Notes under the pieces: model-generated
What the model was told of the DNA's origin: nothing
Seen by the model: the letters and a program-made list of their open reading frames with translations, nothing else
Databases searched by the model: none
Part shown: positions 1 to 6,728 of the stretch, one piece after another
How the letters are laid out: every line of letters starts with the position of its first letter
Position numbering within the stretch: position 1 is the stretch's first letter
From: UBA5266 sp964610025
GTDB taxonomy: Bacteria > Bacteroidota > Bacteroidia > Bacteroidales > WCHB1-69
Assembly: GCA_964610025.1 (NCBI GenBank)
Contig: CAZSTX010000053.1
Location: 1 to 9,751, forward strand
Length of the DNA stretch: 9,751 nucleotides
Direction: 5' to 3'
Made by a program: the position numbers and the translations under genes

Positions 1-1226
1 CTAATAATTATCAACAAGATTCTCATTCGGTAATCATTGCACCTATTTACGTAGATTCAACACATTCGCTCAAGTATGTTTATGATTCTCTTTTAATATG
101 TCCTAAAATTGCAGGGGTAGATAAAGATATTTTAGGAAATATACGAAAATCGCCTACTGCTATAGGAGCTTACGAAACATATTCTATCGATTTGGAAGTT
201 AATCCAATAATCACACCTGCTAACAATGCTAACTTCTGTCATACTACTACCACCCCAGTTGAAGTGAGTGTTACAAACGTAGCTTTAATGGATATAGATA
301 TGAGTACAACTCCTATATCTGTACATTTAAAAATTACGGGAGCAATCAATTATCAAAAGGATACTATTATATCAGCAGGTAATTTACTTGCCTCGCAAGC
401 TATAAATATTGTTATCAATAATAGTTTATCTTTATTAGATACAGGCTTGTGTAATGTTATTGCTTACATTTCTAAATTAGATAGCAATAGTGCAAACGAT
501 ACTACGTTTTCTCAGTTTTATGTAAGACCTACTTATAATAAATTTGATACTATAACAATTCCATCAGATGATTTCCCTTACGCTTATGGTGATACTGTTT
601 TCAATGCACCAGGTGTTTATCAATTGTTTTATAATTCTATTTATGGGTGCGATAGCATTATTAATTTGAATTTAAAACTATTATGTACTCTACCTACTGC
701 ACCACTTGTTATTCACGGTAATGCTTCGATAACAACAGCTGGTAAATATACTTATTATGTAGATGCTGTAGAAAATGCTGACTATTATGTGTGGAGTATG
801 TCTAACAATGATTGGACAGGTAGTAGCAATACTGAATCTATAGAGCTTACAATAAACAATGCAGGTAGTGGCAAATTGAGTGTTAAAGCAGTTAATATTT
901 GTGGCGAGTCCGATGAAGTTGATTTAGATATATCATCAACAGTTAGCATTTCTGAAAATGATTATACAGGGTATTATCTTGGTCAAAACATTCCTAATCC
1001 TGCCCAAGCGACTACTAACATACCGTTTAGTATTCCAGAAGCAGGCAATGTAAGTTTTGAAGTCATAAGTATTACAGGTCAGGTATTGCAAAGAGAAGAT
1101 ATTGCAGCTCAAGCTGGCAGTAATTATATTAAGTTGAATATTTCAACATTATCAGAAGGTATTTATTATTATCGTATTGATTACAATGGTCAGCGTTTAG
1201 TAAAGAAAATGACGATACAGAAATAA
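1..1226 (+). CDS. C-terminal part of a large T9SS-secreted beta-helix/adhesin-like protein (5' end outside window)
   Basis: The reading frame is open from the left edge (first complete codon at position 3) to the TAA at 1224-1226, giving 407 visible residues; the start lies upstream. The first ~60 residues end in GVDKDILGNIRKSPTAIGAYE, the closing signature of right-handed beta-helix ('choice-of-anchor Q') surface proteins. Next comes a CARDB-like beta-sandwich (VEVSVTNVALMDIDMST, then SNSANDTTFSQF), a short module with the GDTVFNAPGVYQ and GCDSIINLNL motifs common in secreted Bacteroidota proteins, and a PKD-like Ig module ending VKAVNICGESD. The last ~85 residues (LGQNIPNPAQATTNI, ITGQVLQ, LSEGIYYYRI, ending KKMTIQK) are a T9SS type A sorting domain, so the protein should be exported by the Por machinery and anchored or released at the surface. 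The substrate cannot be told from this fragment. An internal TTG at 192 could be taken as a start but is not credible because the domain continues upstream. Confidence 0.9.
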   Translation, partial: NNYQQDSHSVIIAPIYVDSTHSLKYVYDSLLICPKIAGVDKDILGNIRKSPTAIGAYETYSIDLEVNPIITPANNANFCHTTTTPVEVSVTNVALMDIDMSTTPISVHLKITGAINYQKDTIISAGNLLASQAINIVINNSLSLLDTGLCNVIAYISKLDSNSANDTTFSQFYVRPTYNKFDTITIPSDDFPYAYGDTVFNAPGVYQLFYNSIYGCDSIINLNLKLLCTLPTAPLVIHGNASITTAGKYTYYVDAVENADYYVWSMSNNDWTGSSNTESIELTINNAGSGKLSVKAVNICGESDEVDLDISSTVSISENDYTGYYLGQNIPNPAQATTNIPFSIPEAGNVSFEVISITGQVLQREDIAAQAGSNYIKLNISTLSEGIYYYRIDYNGQRLVKKMTIQK

Positions 1227-1259
1227 AGATTTTTAATTATTACACACCTCATTTTGTGG

Positions 1260-1293
1260 AGGATGCTCAAAAAAAAGAGCATCCTTTTTTTTT
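1260..1293 (+). terminator. Rho-independent terminator of the T9SS protein gene
   Basis: Bases 1261-1268 (ggatgctc) pair perfectly with 1277-1284 (gagcatcc), with an extra A-T pair at 1260/1285. The loop is eight A residues, and an uninterrupted run of nine T follows (1285-1293). It lies 34 bases after the stop codon and insulates the upstream gene from the riboswitch operon. Confidence 0.93.
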
Positions 1294-1487
1294 ATATACT
1301 TAAAAGATAGTTAGGGGAGTAGTCAACTTATATTATGTCGCTTTTATTTGTGTTATTATTGCCAAATTTGTTTGTAATAGTAGTGTTTCTTTTATCCCAA
1401 CACACTTATTAGAGTAGCTCATAGAGTAAAAGTTTGCAATAATACATATTTATATTTTATTTTACCTAATCGTATTAAAAAAATATA
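1294..1487. other. Intergenic stretch with no recognisable gene
   Basis: This stretch between the terminator and the riboswitch promoter is AT-rich and has stop codons in all forward frames. I see no convincing small gene, tRNA or repeat. A minus-strand open frame that starts in the riboswitch and runs into this region is judged spurious. Confidence 0.6.
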
Positions 1488-1495
1488 TATTTTTG
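1488..1495 (+). promoter_or_regulatory. Bacteroidota-type -7 promoter box (TATTTTTG) of the cobalamin operon
   Basis: TATTTTTG fits the Bacteroidota -7 consensus TAnnTTTG. It would place transcription start near 1501-1504, immediately before the conserved 5' GGTTC of the riboswitch, which is where a leader RNA should begin. No clear TTG -33 element is visible at the expected distance. The same 11 bases, TATTTTTGCAT, occur in front of the minus-strand peptidase gene. Confidence 0.6.
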
Positions 1496-1497
1496 CA

Positions 1498-1690
1498 TCG
1501 CATTTGGTTCTTAAACCTGAAAAGGCGTACGATGAAAAGGGAATAAGGTGTAAATCCTTGACAGTCCCGCTGCTGTAAGCTCTTTTAATGTTTTGGAAAA
1601 CTTTTGCCACTGTTTCTATCAATAGAAATGGGAAGGCTTTCAAAATAGGAGTAAGTCAGAAGACCTGCCAAATGAGTGTTCAAAGGCTTT
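1498..1690 (+). ncRNA. Cobalamin (adenosylcobalamin-type) riboswitch
   Basis: The conserved cobalamin riboswitch elements appear in order: GGTTC at 1506-1510; AAAAGGGAA followed by GGTG and AAATCC (1536-1557); the CCCGCTGCTGTAAGC core (1566-1580), in which ACAG (1561-1564) pairs with CTGT (1573-1576); GCCACTG (1606-1612) and GGGAAGGC (1630-1637) flanking the perfect small hairpin tttcta-tcaa-tagaaa (1613-1628); and the B12 box AAGTCAGAAGACCTGCC (1653-1669). The family senses adenosylcobalamin or related corrinoids and switches expression off when ligand is bound. The outer limits are approximate. It sits 100-300 bases before the TonB-dependent receptor gene, the classical location for btuB control. 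Just downstream, ctttc-gag-gaaag (1687-1699) may be the hairpin that interacts with the aptamer core. Confidence 0.95.
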
Positions 1691-1745
1691 CGAGGAAAGA
1701 GCTGTATGTGATAATCATTATTTAGCATAGCACTTTATTTCAAAA

Positions 1746-1773
1746 GACTTTGAAGACAATTATTTTTAAAGTC
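1746..1773 (+). promoter_or_regulatory. Leader hairpin between riboswitch and receptor start
   Basis: GACTTT (1746-1751) pairs with AAAGTC (1768-1773). The stem can extend inward through G-T and A-T pairs to about 11 bp with a six-base loop. No U-tract follows, so it does not look like an intrinsic terminator. It may be part of the expression platform, acting on the start codon region at 1797, but this is a weak AT-rich structure and could be incidental. Confidence 0.35.
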
Positions 1774-1796
1774 GATGGAGCATTAAAAAAAGAACT

Positions 1797-3797
1797 ATGT
1801 GGGTTGTTAAAAAATATAATATCATTTTCTTACTCTTTTTGAGTATGAGTTTCAATAGTGAAGCCCAGATAGATACTGTTTTATCTAAAACCTTACAAGA
1901 TGTAATTGTTGTAGATAAACGCTTAATTGATAAAGACAAACAATTGGGAGTGCAAAAGATAGATAGTTTGTTTTTAGAAAAAATGCCTGTTTTACAACTG
2001 TCTGATGCCTTAAAACATTTATCGGGTGTTATTATTAAAGATTACGGGGGAATAGGAGGGCTTAAGACAGTGTCGATAAGAAGTTTAGGTGCTAATCACA
2101 CCGCAGTATCTTACGATGGCTTTGTCGTTTCTGACTGCCAGACCGGACAAATTAATATAGGACGTTTTTCTATAGAAAATATAGATGAAATTCGCTTAGT
2201 AAATGCTAATAATGTTAGTATTTATCAATCGGCACGTCTGTTAGCATCAGCCAATGTGTTGCAGTTCGCCACGCGTGAACCTGTTTTTGATAAAGAAAAA
2301 AAAATAAACTTAAAGTTTTCTCTTCGAGCTGGTTCTTTTTCCTTAATTCAACCTTTTGTTCTTATCGAAACAAAGCTCTCAAAACGAATTGCTACTTTTT
2401 TATCAGGAGAGTATCTTTATCATAAAGGCAATTATCCTTTTAGTATAGACAATGGCGACAGTATCATATTGTCGAGAAGACAGCATGCAGATATGCAAAT
2501 GCTTCGACTAAATGCTGGGGCTTATTTTCAGATAAGTAATAAACAAAAATTATCAACTACTATTTTTTATTATCGTTCGGAACAAGGTTTACCGGGAGCT
2601 GTTATTTTTTATACTACTGCTTTACAGCAACGTATGTGGGATGAAAACATGTTTATACAAACACATTATGAAAACAACGTACACAAAAAAGTGCAATTTC
2701 AATCTAATCTTAAATGGAATTATGCTTTTTTACGCTATTTAGATTCTAACTATTTAAATAAAGAAAAAAAAATTGACAATCACTATTGGCAACGAGAAAT
2801 ATATAGTTCGCAAATTATTTTATATACACCGGTTTCTTATTTTGCTACATCTTTATCTAACGATTTGACTTATAGTAATATGAATGCAGATATCGAAGAC
2901 TTTTTAAATCCTTCTCGTCTCAGTGTTTTAACAGCATTATCGGCATTGTTTGAAAAAAAGAAAATTATCTTATCGGCTACTTTATTGCATAGTTATTATG
3001 CAGATTGGACTATTGACAATAGAAAAAGCAAAAATACCCATAAATGGACACCAACTTTTCAAATATCTTATCAACCCATTTTGAAAGAAGAATGGTATAT
3101 TCGTAGTTTTTATAAACATATATTTCGTATGCCAACTTTCAACGATTTGTATTACAGATTAGTCGGGAATGTCGATTTACGTCCAGAAAATATAGACCAA
3201 TTTAATTTCGGATTTTCTTATTCAAAATATATTCATTATTACTTACCTTATTTTTCTATTACTACCGATGTGTATTACAATCAAGTAAAAGATAAAATTG
3301 TTGCTATACCTAATAAAAATATATTTATGTGGTCGATGCTAAATTTTGGAAAAGTAGCCATTACAGGTCTTGAAGTGCAAGTTTTTATAGAAAATACAAT
3401 CTTTAAACGACTAAAATTAGAAACGATTGTTAATTATACATTTCAACAATCTATTGATATAAGTGATAGCTACTCGAAGTCTTACAAACATCAAATTCCT
3501 TATACTCCTTTACATACAGCATCGGGAGTGTTGGCATTAAAAACACAGTATGTTAATGTATCTTATTCGCTGTTATACACTGGTAAACGTTATGTGTTAA
3601 GTCAAAATATACCTGAAAATATGTTGAAAGCATTTACTGAACATAGTATTGCTATTTATAGAAATTTTAAAATTAAAACTGCTACTATCAACCTTCGTTT
3701 TGAAATGCTAAATTTTACTAATAAACAATATGAAATCATACGAAACTATCCTATGGCAGGAAGACAATATCAAGGGAAAATAATTTATCAATTTTAA
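1797..3797 (+). CDS. btuB: BtuB-like TonB-dependent outer-membrane cobalamin receptor
   Basis: This 666-residue protein should be a 22-stranded outer-membrane barrel that imports corrinoids using TonB energy. The N-terminus (MWVVKKYNIIFLLFLSMSFN) is a signal peptide with likely cleavage after SEA at residue 23. A TonB-box-like LQDVIVVDKR follows at residues 33-42, then the plug domain (about 45-160) with LSDALKHLSGV, a GIGGLKTVSIRSLGANHTAVSYDG segment and ENIDEIRLV. The barrel runs to a C-terminal aromatic residue (YQF), preceded by NYPMAGRQYQ, a typical last-strand signature of receptors of this class. It lacks the N-terminal carboxypeptidase-like extension and large size of SusC glycan receptors, which favours a BtuB/siderophore-type receptor. 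The substrate call rests on the upstream B12 riboswitch and the downstream BtuG-like gene. The ATG at 1797 has no good Shine-Dalgarno sequence, usual for this phylum. An iron or heme receptor is the main alternative, but context argues against it. Confidence 0.88.
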   Translation: MWVVKKYNIIFLLFLSMSFNSEAQIDTVLSKTLQDVIVVDKRLIDKDKQLGVQKIDSLFLEKMPVLQLSDALKHLSGVIIKDYGGIGGLKTVSIRSLGANHTAVSYDGFVVSDCQTGQINIGRFSIENIDEIRLVNANNVSIYQSARLLASANVLQFATREPVFDKEKKINLKFSLRAGSFSLIQPFVLIETKLSKRIATFLSGEYLYHKGNYPFSIDNGDSIILSRRQHADMQMLRLNAGAYFQISNKQKLSTTIFYYRSEQGLPGAVIFYTTALQQRMWDENMFIQTHYENNVHKKVQFQSNLKWNYAFLRYLDSNYLNKEKKIDNHYWQREIYSSQIILYTPVSYFATSLSNDLTYSNMNADIEDFLNPSRLSVLTALSALFEKKKIILSATLLHSYYADWTIDNRKSKNTHKWTPTFQISYQPILKEEWYIRSFYKHIFRMPTFNDLYYRLVGNVDLRPENIDQFNFGFSYSKYIHYYLPYFSITTDVYYNQVKDKIVAIPNKNIFMWSMLNFGKVAITGLEVQVFIENTIFKRLKLETIVNYTFQQSIDISDSYSKSYKHQIPYTPLHTASGVLALKTQYVNVSYSLLYTGKRYVLSQNIPENMLKAFTEHSIAIYRNFKIKTATINLRFEMLNFTNKQYEIIRNYPMAGRQYQGKIIYQF

Positions 3798-3822
3798 ATA
3801 AAAAAACAATAATAAAAAAAAA

Positions 3823-4614
3823 ATGAGACTAAAAACAATTTTATTGATTGCAATTGCCAGCATTGGTTTTCAAGTTTTTGCACAAAAACAAAATAATACA
3901 AATAAAGTGTTAAAATCAAATGAAATATCATTCGACGATATTTTATTTTGGGTAGGAGAAGGGAATAATAAAACTATTCTGATTGTCAATTGGTGTAATC
4001 CCGAAATAGCGTTTGCTTGGGGTTATTGTTTCGAAGAAGATAGTGTGCTTGTTAGCAAAATAATACAAGATATTGCAGCTGCTGATAGTCGTATTATTTT
4101 TACCGATGGTGGAGGATATATAGTAGATATTACCTACAAAGACAGTGTTTACAATCTTGGATTATCGGGAGATTATTGGATGTATAACATTAACGAAGGA
4201 GGCGCTGTTGGAATTGAAACTCAATTTGTTTATTCTAATGATATAGTCGAATTTGGAGATGAGTCTTGTGGGCTGTCCGATACCGATTGGGTCTACACTT
4301 GGGATATTCCTATACTTCCTGTAAGCAAGCCAAATAACGATGTTGATGTGCATGAAATAAGTATTGCCAACGAAAATGTGTCAATATATCCTAATCCAAG
4401 CAATCAGTTTATAAATATAGCTATGCAAGGAGTAAAAGAAAAGTTAAAGATGAGTATTGTTGATATTAATGGGAAAATATTATATAGCGATGTATTCCAT
4501 GCTGATAAAGAGTTGTTGAAAACCATTCATGTAAATTATTTTTCAAAAGGAATGTATTTTCTTCGCATACAGGGGAATAATTTAAATAAAACAATGAAAA
4601 TAATTATTTATTAA
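3823..4614 (+). CDS. T9SS-sorted surface protein of unknown function in the B12 operon (WVGEG/WGYCF family)
   Basis: This 263-residue protein starts with a signal peptide (MRLKTILLIAIASIGFQVFA, cleavage before QKQ). Residues ~30-165 form a compact domain with motifs ISFDDILFWVGEGNNKTILIV, AFAWGYCF, IIQDIAAADSR and SGDYWMYNINEGG, and three cysteines (58, 69, 149). I recall similar domains (WVGEG, VWGYRW, IAAAD) in uncharacterised secreted bacterial proteins, often with sorting tags, but know no demonstrated function. Residues ~184-263 are a T9SS type A sorting domain (VSIYPNPSNQFINI, VDINGKIL, FSKGMYFLRI, KTMKIII). The gene is 25 bases after the receptor and 2 bases before the next gene, so it is almost certainly co-transcribed under the riboswitch. 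A surface role in corrinoid capture is inferred from context only. The aromatic- and acid-rich core would suit ligand binding, but no cofactor motif is recognised. Confidence 0.85.
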   Translation: MRLKTILLIAIASIGFQVFAQKQNNTNKVLKSNEISFDDILFWVGEGNNKTILIVNWCNPEIAFAWGYCFEEDSVLVSKIIQDIAAADSRIIFTDGGGYIVDITYKDSVYNLGLSGDYWMYNINEGGAVGIETQFVYSNDIVEFGDESCGLSDTDWVYTWDIPILPVSKPNNDVDVHEISIANENVSIYPNPSNQFINIAMQGVKEKLKMSIVDINGKILYSDVFHADKELLKTIHVNYFSKGMYFLRIQGNNLNKTMKIIIY

Positions 4615-4616
4615 AA

Positions 4617-5594
4617 ATGAAAAAATACTTATTCTTATTTTTCTTGCTTTATTCTTATTTGGCTTATGCACAATACGATGGAGTAGTTGGAACAGAAGGT
4701 TGTAAAGCTATTCACTGCAAAGATAAACGCATTGTTTCGTGGGCTGATAATTGTAAAATAATACGCGCTTATCAAGATATAGCTAAACCAGAAAATGGCT
4801 TTGTAAATTATGGAAATGAGCAAAATGCTTTGGGTGCTGTTAGCGATAGCGATGCTACCGATGTTGTTAGTTTAGGCGATGGAGGCATTGCAGTATTAAG
4901 TTTTCATACGCCTATCGTAAATGGCGATGGACCTGATTTTCTAGTATTTGAAAACGCAATAAACGATGTGTTTTTAGAGCTGGCTTTTGTAGAAGTAAGT
5001 TCTGACAGCATACATTTTATTCGTTTTCCAGCATCATCGCATACTCCGACTAATCAGCAAATTGGAAGTTTTGGCAATATAGATGCTCGGCATATTAATA
5101 ATTTAGCAGGAAAATACAGAATGGCTTGGGGAACCCCTTTTGATTTAAACGAATTAATTGATAGCGAATACCTTGATATTAATAATATTAAATATGTAAA
5201 AATAATAGATGTAGTCGGTAGCATCGATACGGCCTATGCAAGTTATGATGCTGATGGCAGAATAATTAACGACCCATATCCTACTAATTTTCCATCTGGT
5301 GGATTTGATTTAGCGGGAGTAGGGGTGCTTCATAATGCTGTTTCGTCCGTTAACGATTGTAAACTAATAACTTGCAAAGTCTATCCCAATCCCTGCACCC
5401 ATTTTATTAATATAGAAGGAGAATGCCAACAAATCGTGTTGTATAACGCTATTGGGCAGATTATCAATAAAATTGATAAGAAAAACGATTTTTTTCACAT
5501 CAATATGTCAGCTTATGCAGCAGGAGTTTATTATGTAGGAATTGATTTAATCAATCACAATAAAAAATATATAAAAATTATAAAACAACATTAA
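4617..5594 (+). CDS. T9SS-sorted cell-surface protein of unknown function in the B12 operon (GDGG/FENA family)
   Basis: This 325-residue protein has a signal peptide (MKKYLFLFFLLYSYLAYA, cleavage before QYDG). Residues ~48-240 form a beta-rich domain with SLGDGGIAVLSF (85-96), GDGPDFLVFENAINDVFLEL (103-122), FVEVSSDSIHFIRFPASS (124-141), INNLAGKYRMAWGTPFDL (160-177) and a calcium-loop-like DADGRIINDPYP (211-222). I recall this motif set in secreted proteins annotated only as 'cell surface protein', including ones beside TonB receptors. The C-terminal ~75 residues (CKVYPNPCTHFINI, LYNAIGQII, YAAGVYYVGI, KKYIKIIK) are a T9SS type A sorting domain. Cysteines cluster at the mature N-terminus (29, 34, 46) and around the domain/sorting-tag junction (248, 253, 260, 270), which may form disulfides. 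It lies 2 bases after the previous gene and 1 base before the lipoprotein gene. The substrate is unknown; a part in B12 acquisition is inferred from context. Confidence 0.85.
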   Translation: MKKYLFLFFLLYSYLAYAQYDGVVGTEGCKAIHCKDKRIVSWADNCKIIRAYQDIAKPENGFVNYGNEQNALGAVSDSDATDVVSLGDGGIAVLSFHTPIVNGDGPDFLVFENAINDVFLELAFVEVSSDSIHFIRFPASSHTPTNQQIGSFGNIDARHINNLAGKYRMAWGTPFDLNELIDSEYLDINNIKYVKIIDVVGSIDTAYASYDADGRIINDPYPTNFPSGGFDLAGVGVLHNAVSSVNDCKLITCKVYPNPCTHFINIEGECQQIVLYNAIGQIINKIDKKNDFFHINMSAYAAGVYYVGIDLINHNKKYIKIIKQH

Positions 5595-5595
5595 A

Positions 5596-6657
5596 ATGCT
5601 TAAAAAATATTTGGGTTTATCTTTTTTGCTTCTTTTTTTATTTTATTCTTGTGAAGAAAACAATAAGAAAGACGAAGTTAGTTATGATTTCAATATTTGG
5701 GTGCTCAACGAAGGATTGTGGAATATGAACAATAGCAGTATTACTGGCTATCATTCAGAAACAAAAAAAGTATTGAGCGATTTTTTTATGCAAGAAAACA
5801 AACGCAGTTTAGGCGATATAGCTAACGATATAATTATTTATGGTTCAAAAGCTTATGTGGCGGTAACAGGCTCAGGACTAATAGATGTTATCAATATTTA
5901 TACAGGAAAATCTATTCGTCAAATCCCTATACTGGATGAGGATGCTAAAAACAGGCAAGCGCGTTGTTTGGCAAGTCATAAAAATAAAATATATGTTTGT
6001 TGTTTCGATGGAACGCTTGTTAGAATAGATACCAATACTTTAAAAGTAGAAAAAGTTGTAAAAATAGGCGAAAATCCTGATGGAATTTGTGTGGTAGACA
6101 ATAAGTTGTATGTTAGTAATTCGGGTGGTTTAAATTATCCAAATTACGACTCAACGCTATCGGTTATTGATATTAATTCATTGAAAGAGTTAAAAAAAAT
6201 AACACTATCTATCAATCCTACTCTTATAAAAGCGAATGATAAAAAAGAAATATTTGTGTTGTCTTTAGGAAATTATAGTGATAGAGATGCTTGTTTGCAA
6301 AAAATTGATACTAAAACAGATGAGCTTATTAAAACCTATGATTTTCCCATTTCTAATTTCGATATCTATAAAGAATTGTTGTATTTTTATTATATTGATA
6401 ATCAAAATGCTTCTTTTCATTTACAAGTGTTTGATTGGCAATCGGAAACAATGCTTACTCATTCGCTTATTAAAGATAATATAAAAATTAAAATGCCTTA
6501 TGCTTTAAATATCAATCCGAAAAATGGTAATATTTTTATCTCCGATGCTTTAGATTATCAATCGAAAGGAGATGTGCATTGTTTTGATAAAAATGGCAAA
6601 TTAGCATATAGCTTTGAAGCTAATTTATGTCCCAAAAAAGTGTTGTTTTTAGAATAG
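5596..6657 (+). CDS. btuG: BtuG-like YncE/DUF5074 beta-propeller surface lipoprotein (cobalamin-binding partner of BtuB)
   Basis: This 353-residue lipoprotein has a hydrophobic signal ending FYSC with the lipidated Cys at 19. The acidic/polar stretch CEENNKKDE directly after it resembles the Bacteroidota export signal that sends lipoproteins to the cell surface. The mature part starts with FNIWVLNEGLW (32-42), the NEG signature of DUF5074 proteins. Repeated propeller blades follow: LGDIANDIIIYGSKAYVAV, NKIYVCCFDGTLVRIDTNTL, NPDGICVVDNKLYVSNSGG, STLSVIDINSLKELK and NGNIFISDALDYQSKGDVHCF. In Bacteroides, BtuG proteins of this seven-bladed YncE type bind cobalamin with very high affinity and cap BtuB, and their genes adjoin btuB under B12 riboswitches; this gene matches that setting. 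It is the last gene of the operon, 1 base after the preceding stop. Ligand affinity is not visible from sequence; another YncE-type surface function is the alternative. Confidence 0.82.
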   Translation: MLKKYLGLSFLLLFLFYSCEENNKKDEVSYDFNIWVLNEGLWNMNNSSITGYHSETKKVLSDFFMQENKRSLGDIANDIIIYGSKAYVAVTGSGLIDVINIYTGKSIRQIPILDEDAKNRQARCLASHKNKIYVCCFDGTLVRIDTNTLKVEKVVKIGENPDGICVVDNKLYVSNSGGLNYPNYDSTLSVIDINSLKELKKITLSINPTLIKANDKKEIFVLSLGNYSDRDACLQKIDTKTDELIKTYDFPISNFDIYKELLYFYYIDNQNASFHLQVFDWQSETMLTHSLIKDNIKIKMPYALNINPKNGNIFISDALDYQSKGDVHCFDKNGKLAYSFEANLCPKKVLFLE

Positions 6658-6671
6658 TATCTTATAAAAAG

Positions 6672-6705
6672 AATCCGTTATAAAAAAATATTCTTATAAC
6701 GGATT
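6672..6705. terminator. Shared hairpin terminator between convergent genes
   Basis: AATCCGTTATAA (6672-6683) pairs perfectly over 12 bp with TTATAACGGATT (6694-6705), with a 10-base loop. On the minus strand the stem is followed by CTTTTT, an adequate U-tract for ending the peptidase transcript. On the plus strand the following GTTAATTAA is a poorer U-tract, so it would end the B12 operon less tightly. Its place in the 71-base gap between two converging stop codons supports a bidirectional role. Confidence 0.8.
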
Positions 6706-6728
6706 GTTAATTAAACTGTGTAAAATAA

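Noticed and set aside
1419..1643. Minus-strand open frame of 74 codons
   Set aside because: It lies antisense across the conserved cobalamin riboswitch and has no recognisable domain; the RNA structure explains the sequence.
1711..1721. Palindrome ataat-c-attat as a hairpin
   Set aside because: A one-base loop cannot form a stable hairpin and the run is all A/T; it is expected by chance in this sequence.
1797..3797. SusC-type glycan receptor
   Set aside because: The protein lacks the N-terminal carboxypeptidase-like domain and the larger size, no SusD partner follows, and a B12 riboswitch precedes it.
4162..4353. Minus-strand open frame of 63 codons
   Set aside because: It lies inside the first T9SS-sorted gene on the opposite strand and has no protein-like features; it is a shadow frame.
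4635..4823. Minus-strand open frame of 62 codons
   Set aside because: It is antisense to the signal peptide and N-terminus of the second T9SS-sorted gene; its hydrophobic look comes from AT-rich codons.
6278..6484. Plus-strand open frame of 68 codons overlapping the lipoprotein gene
   Set aside because: It is out of frame within a clear beta-propeller coding region, and its isoleucine/leucine-rich content is an artefact of AT-rich sequence.
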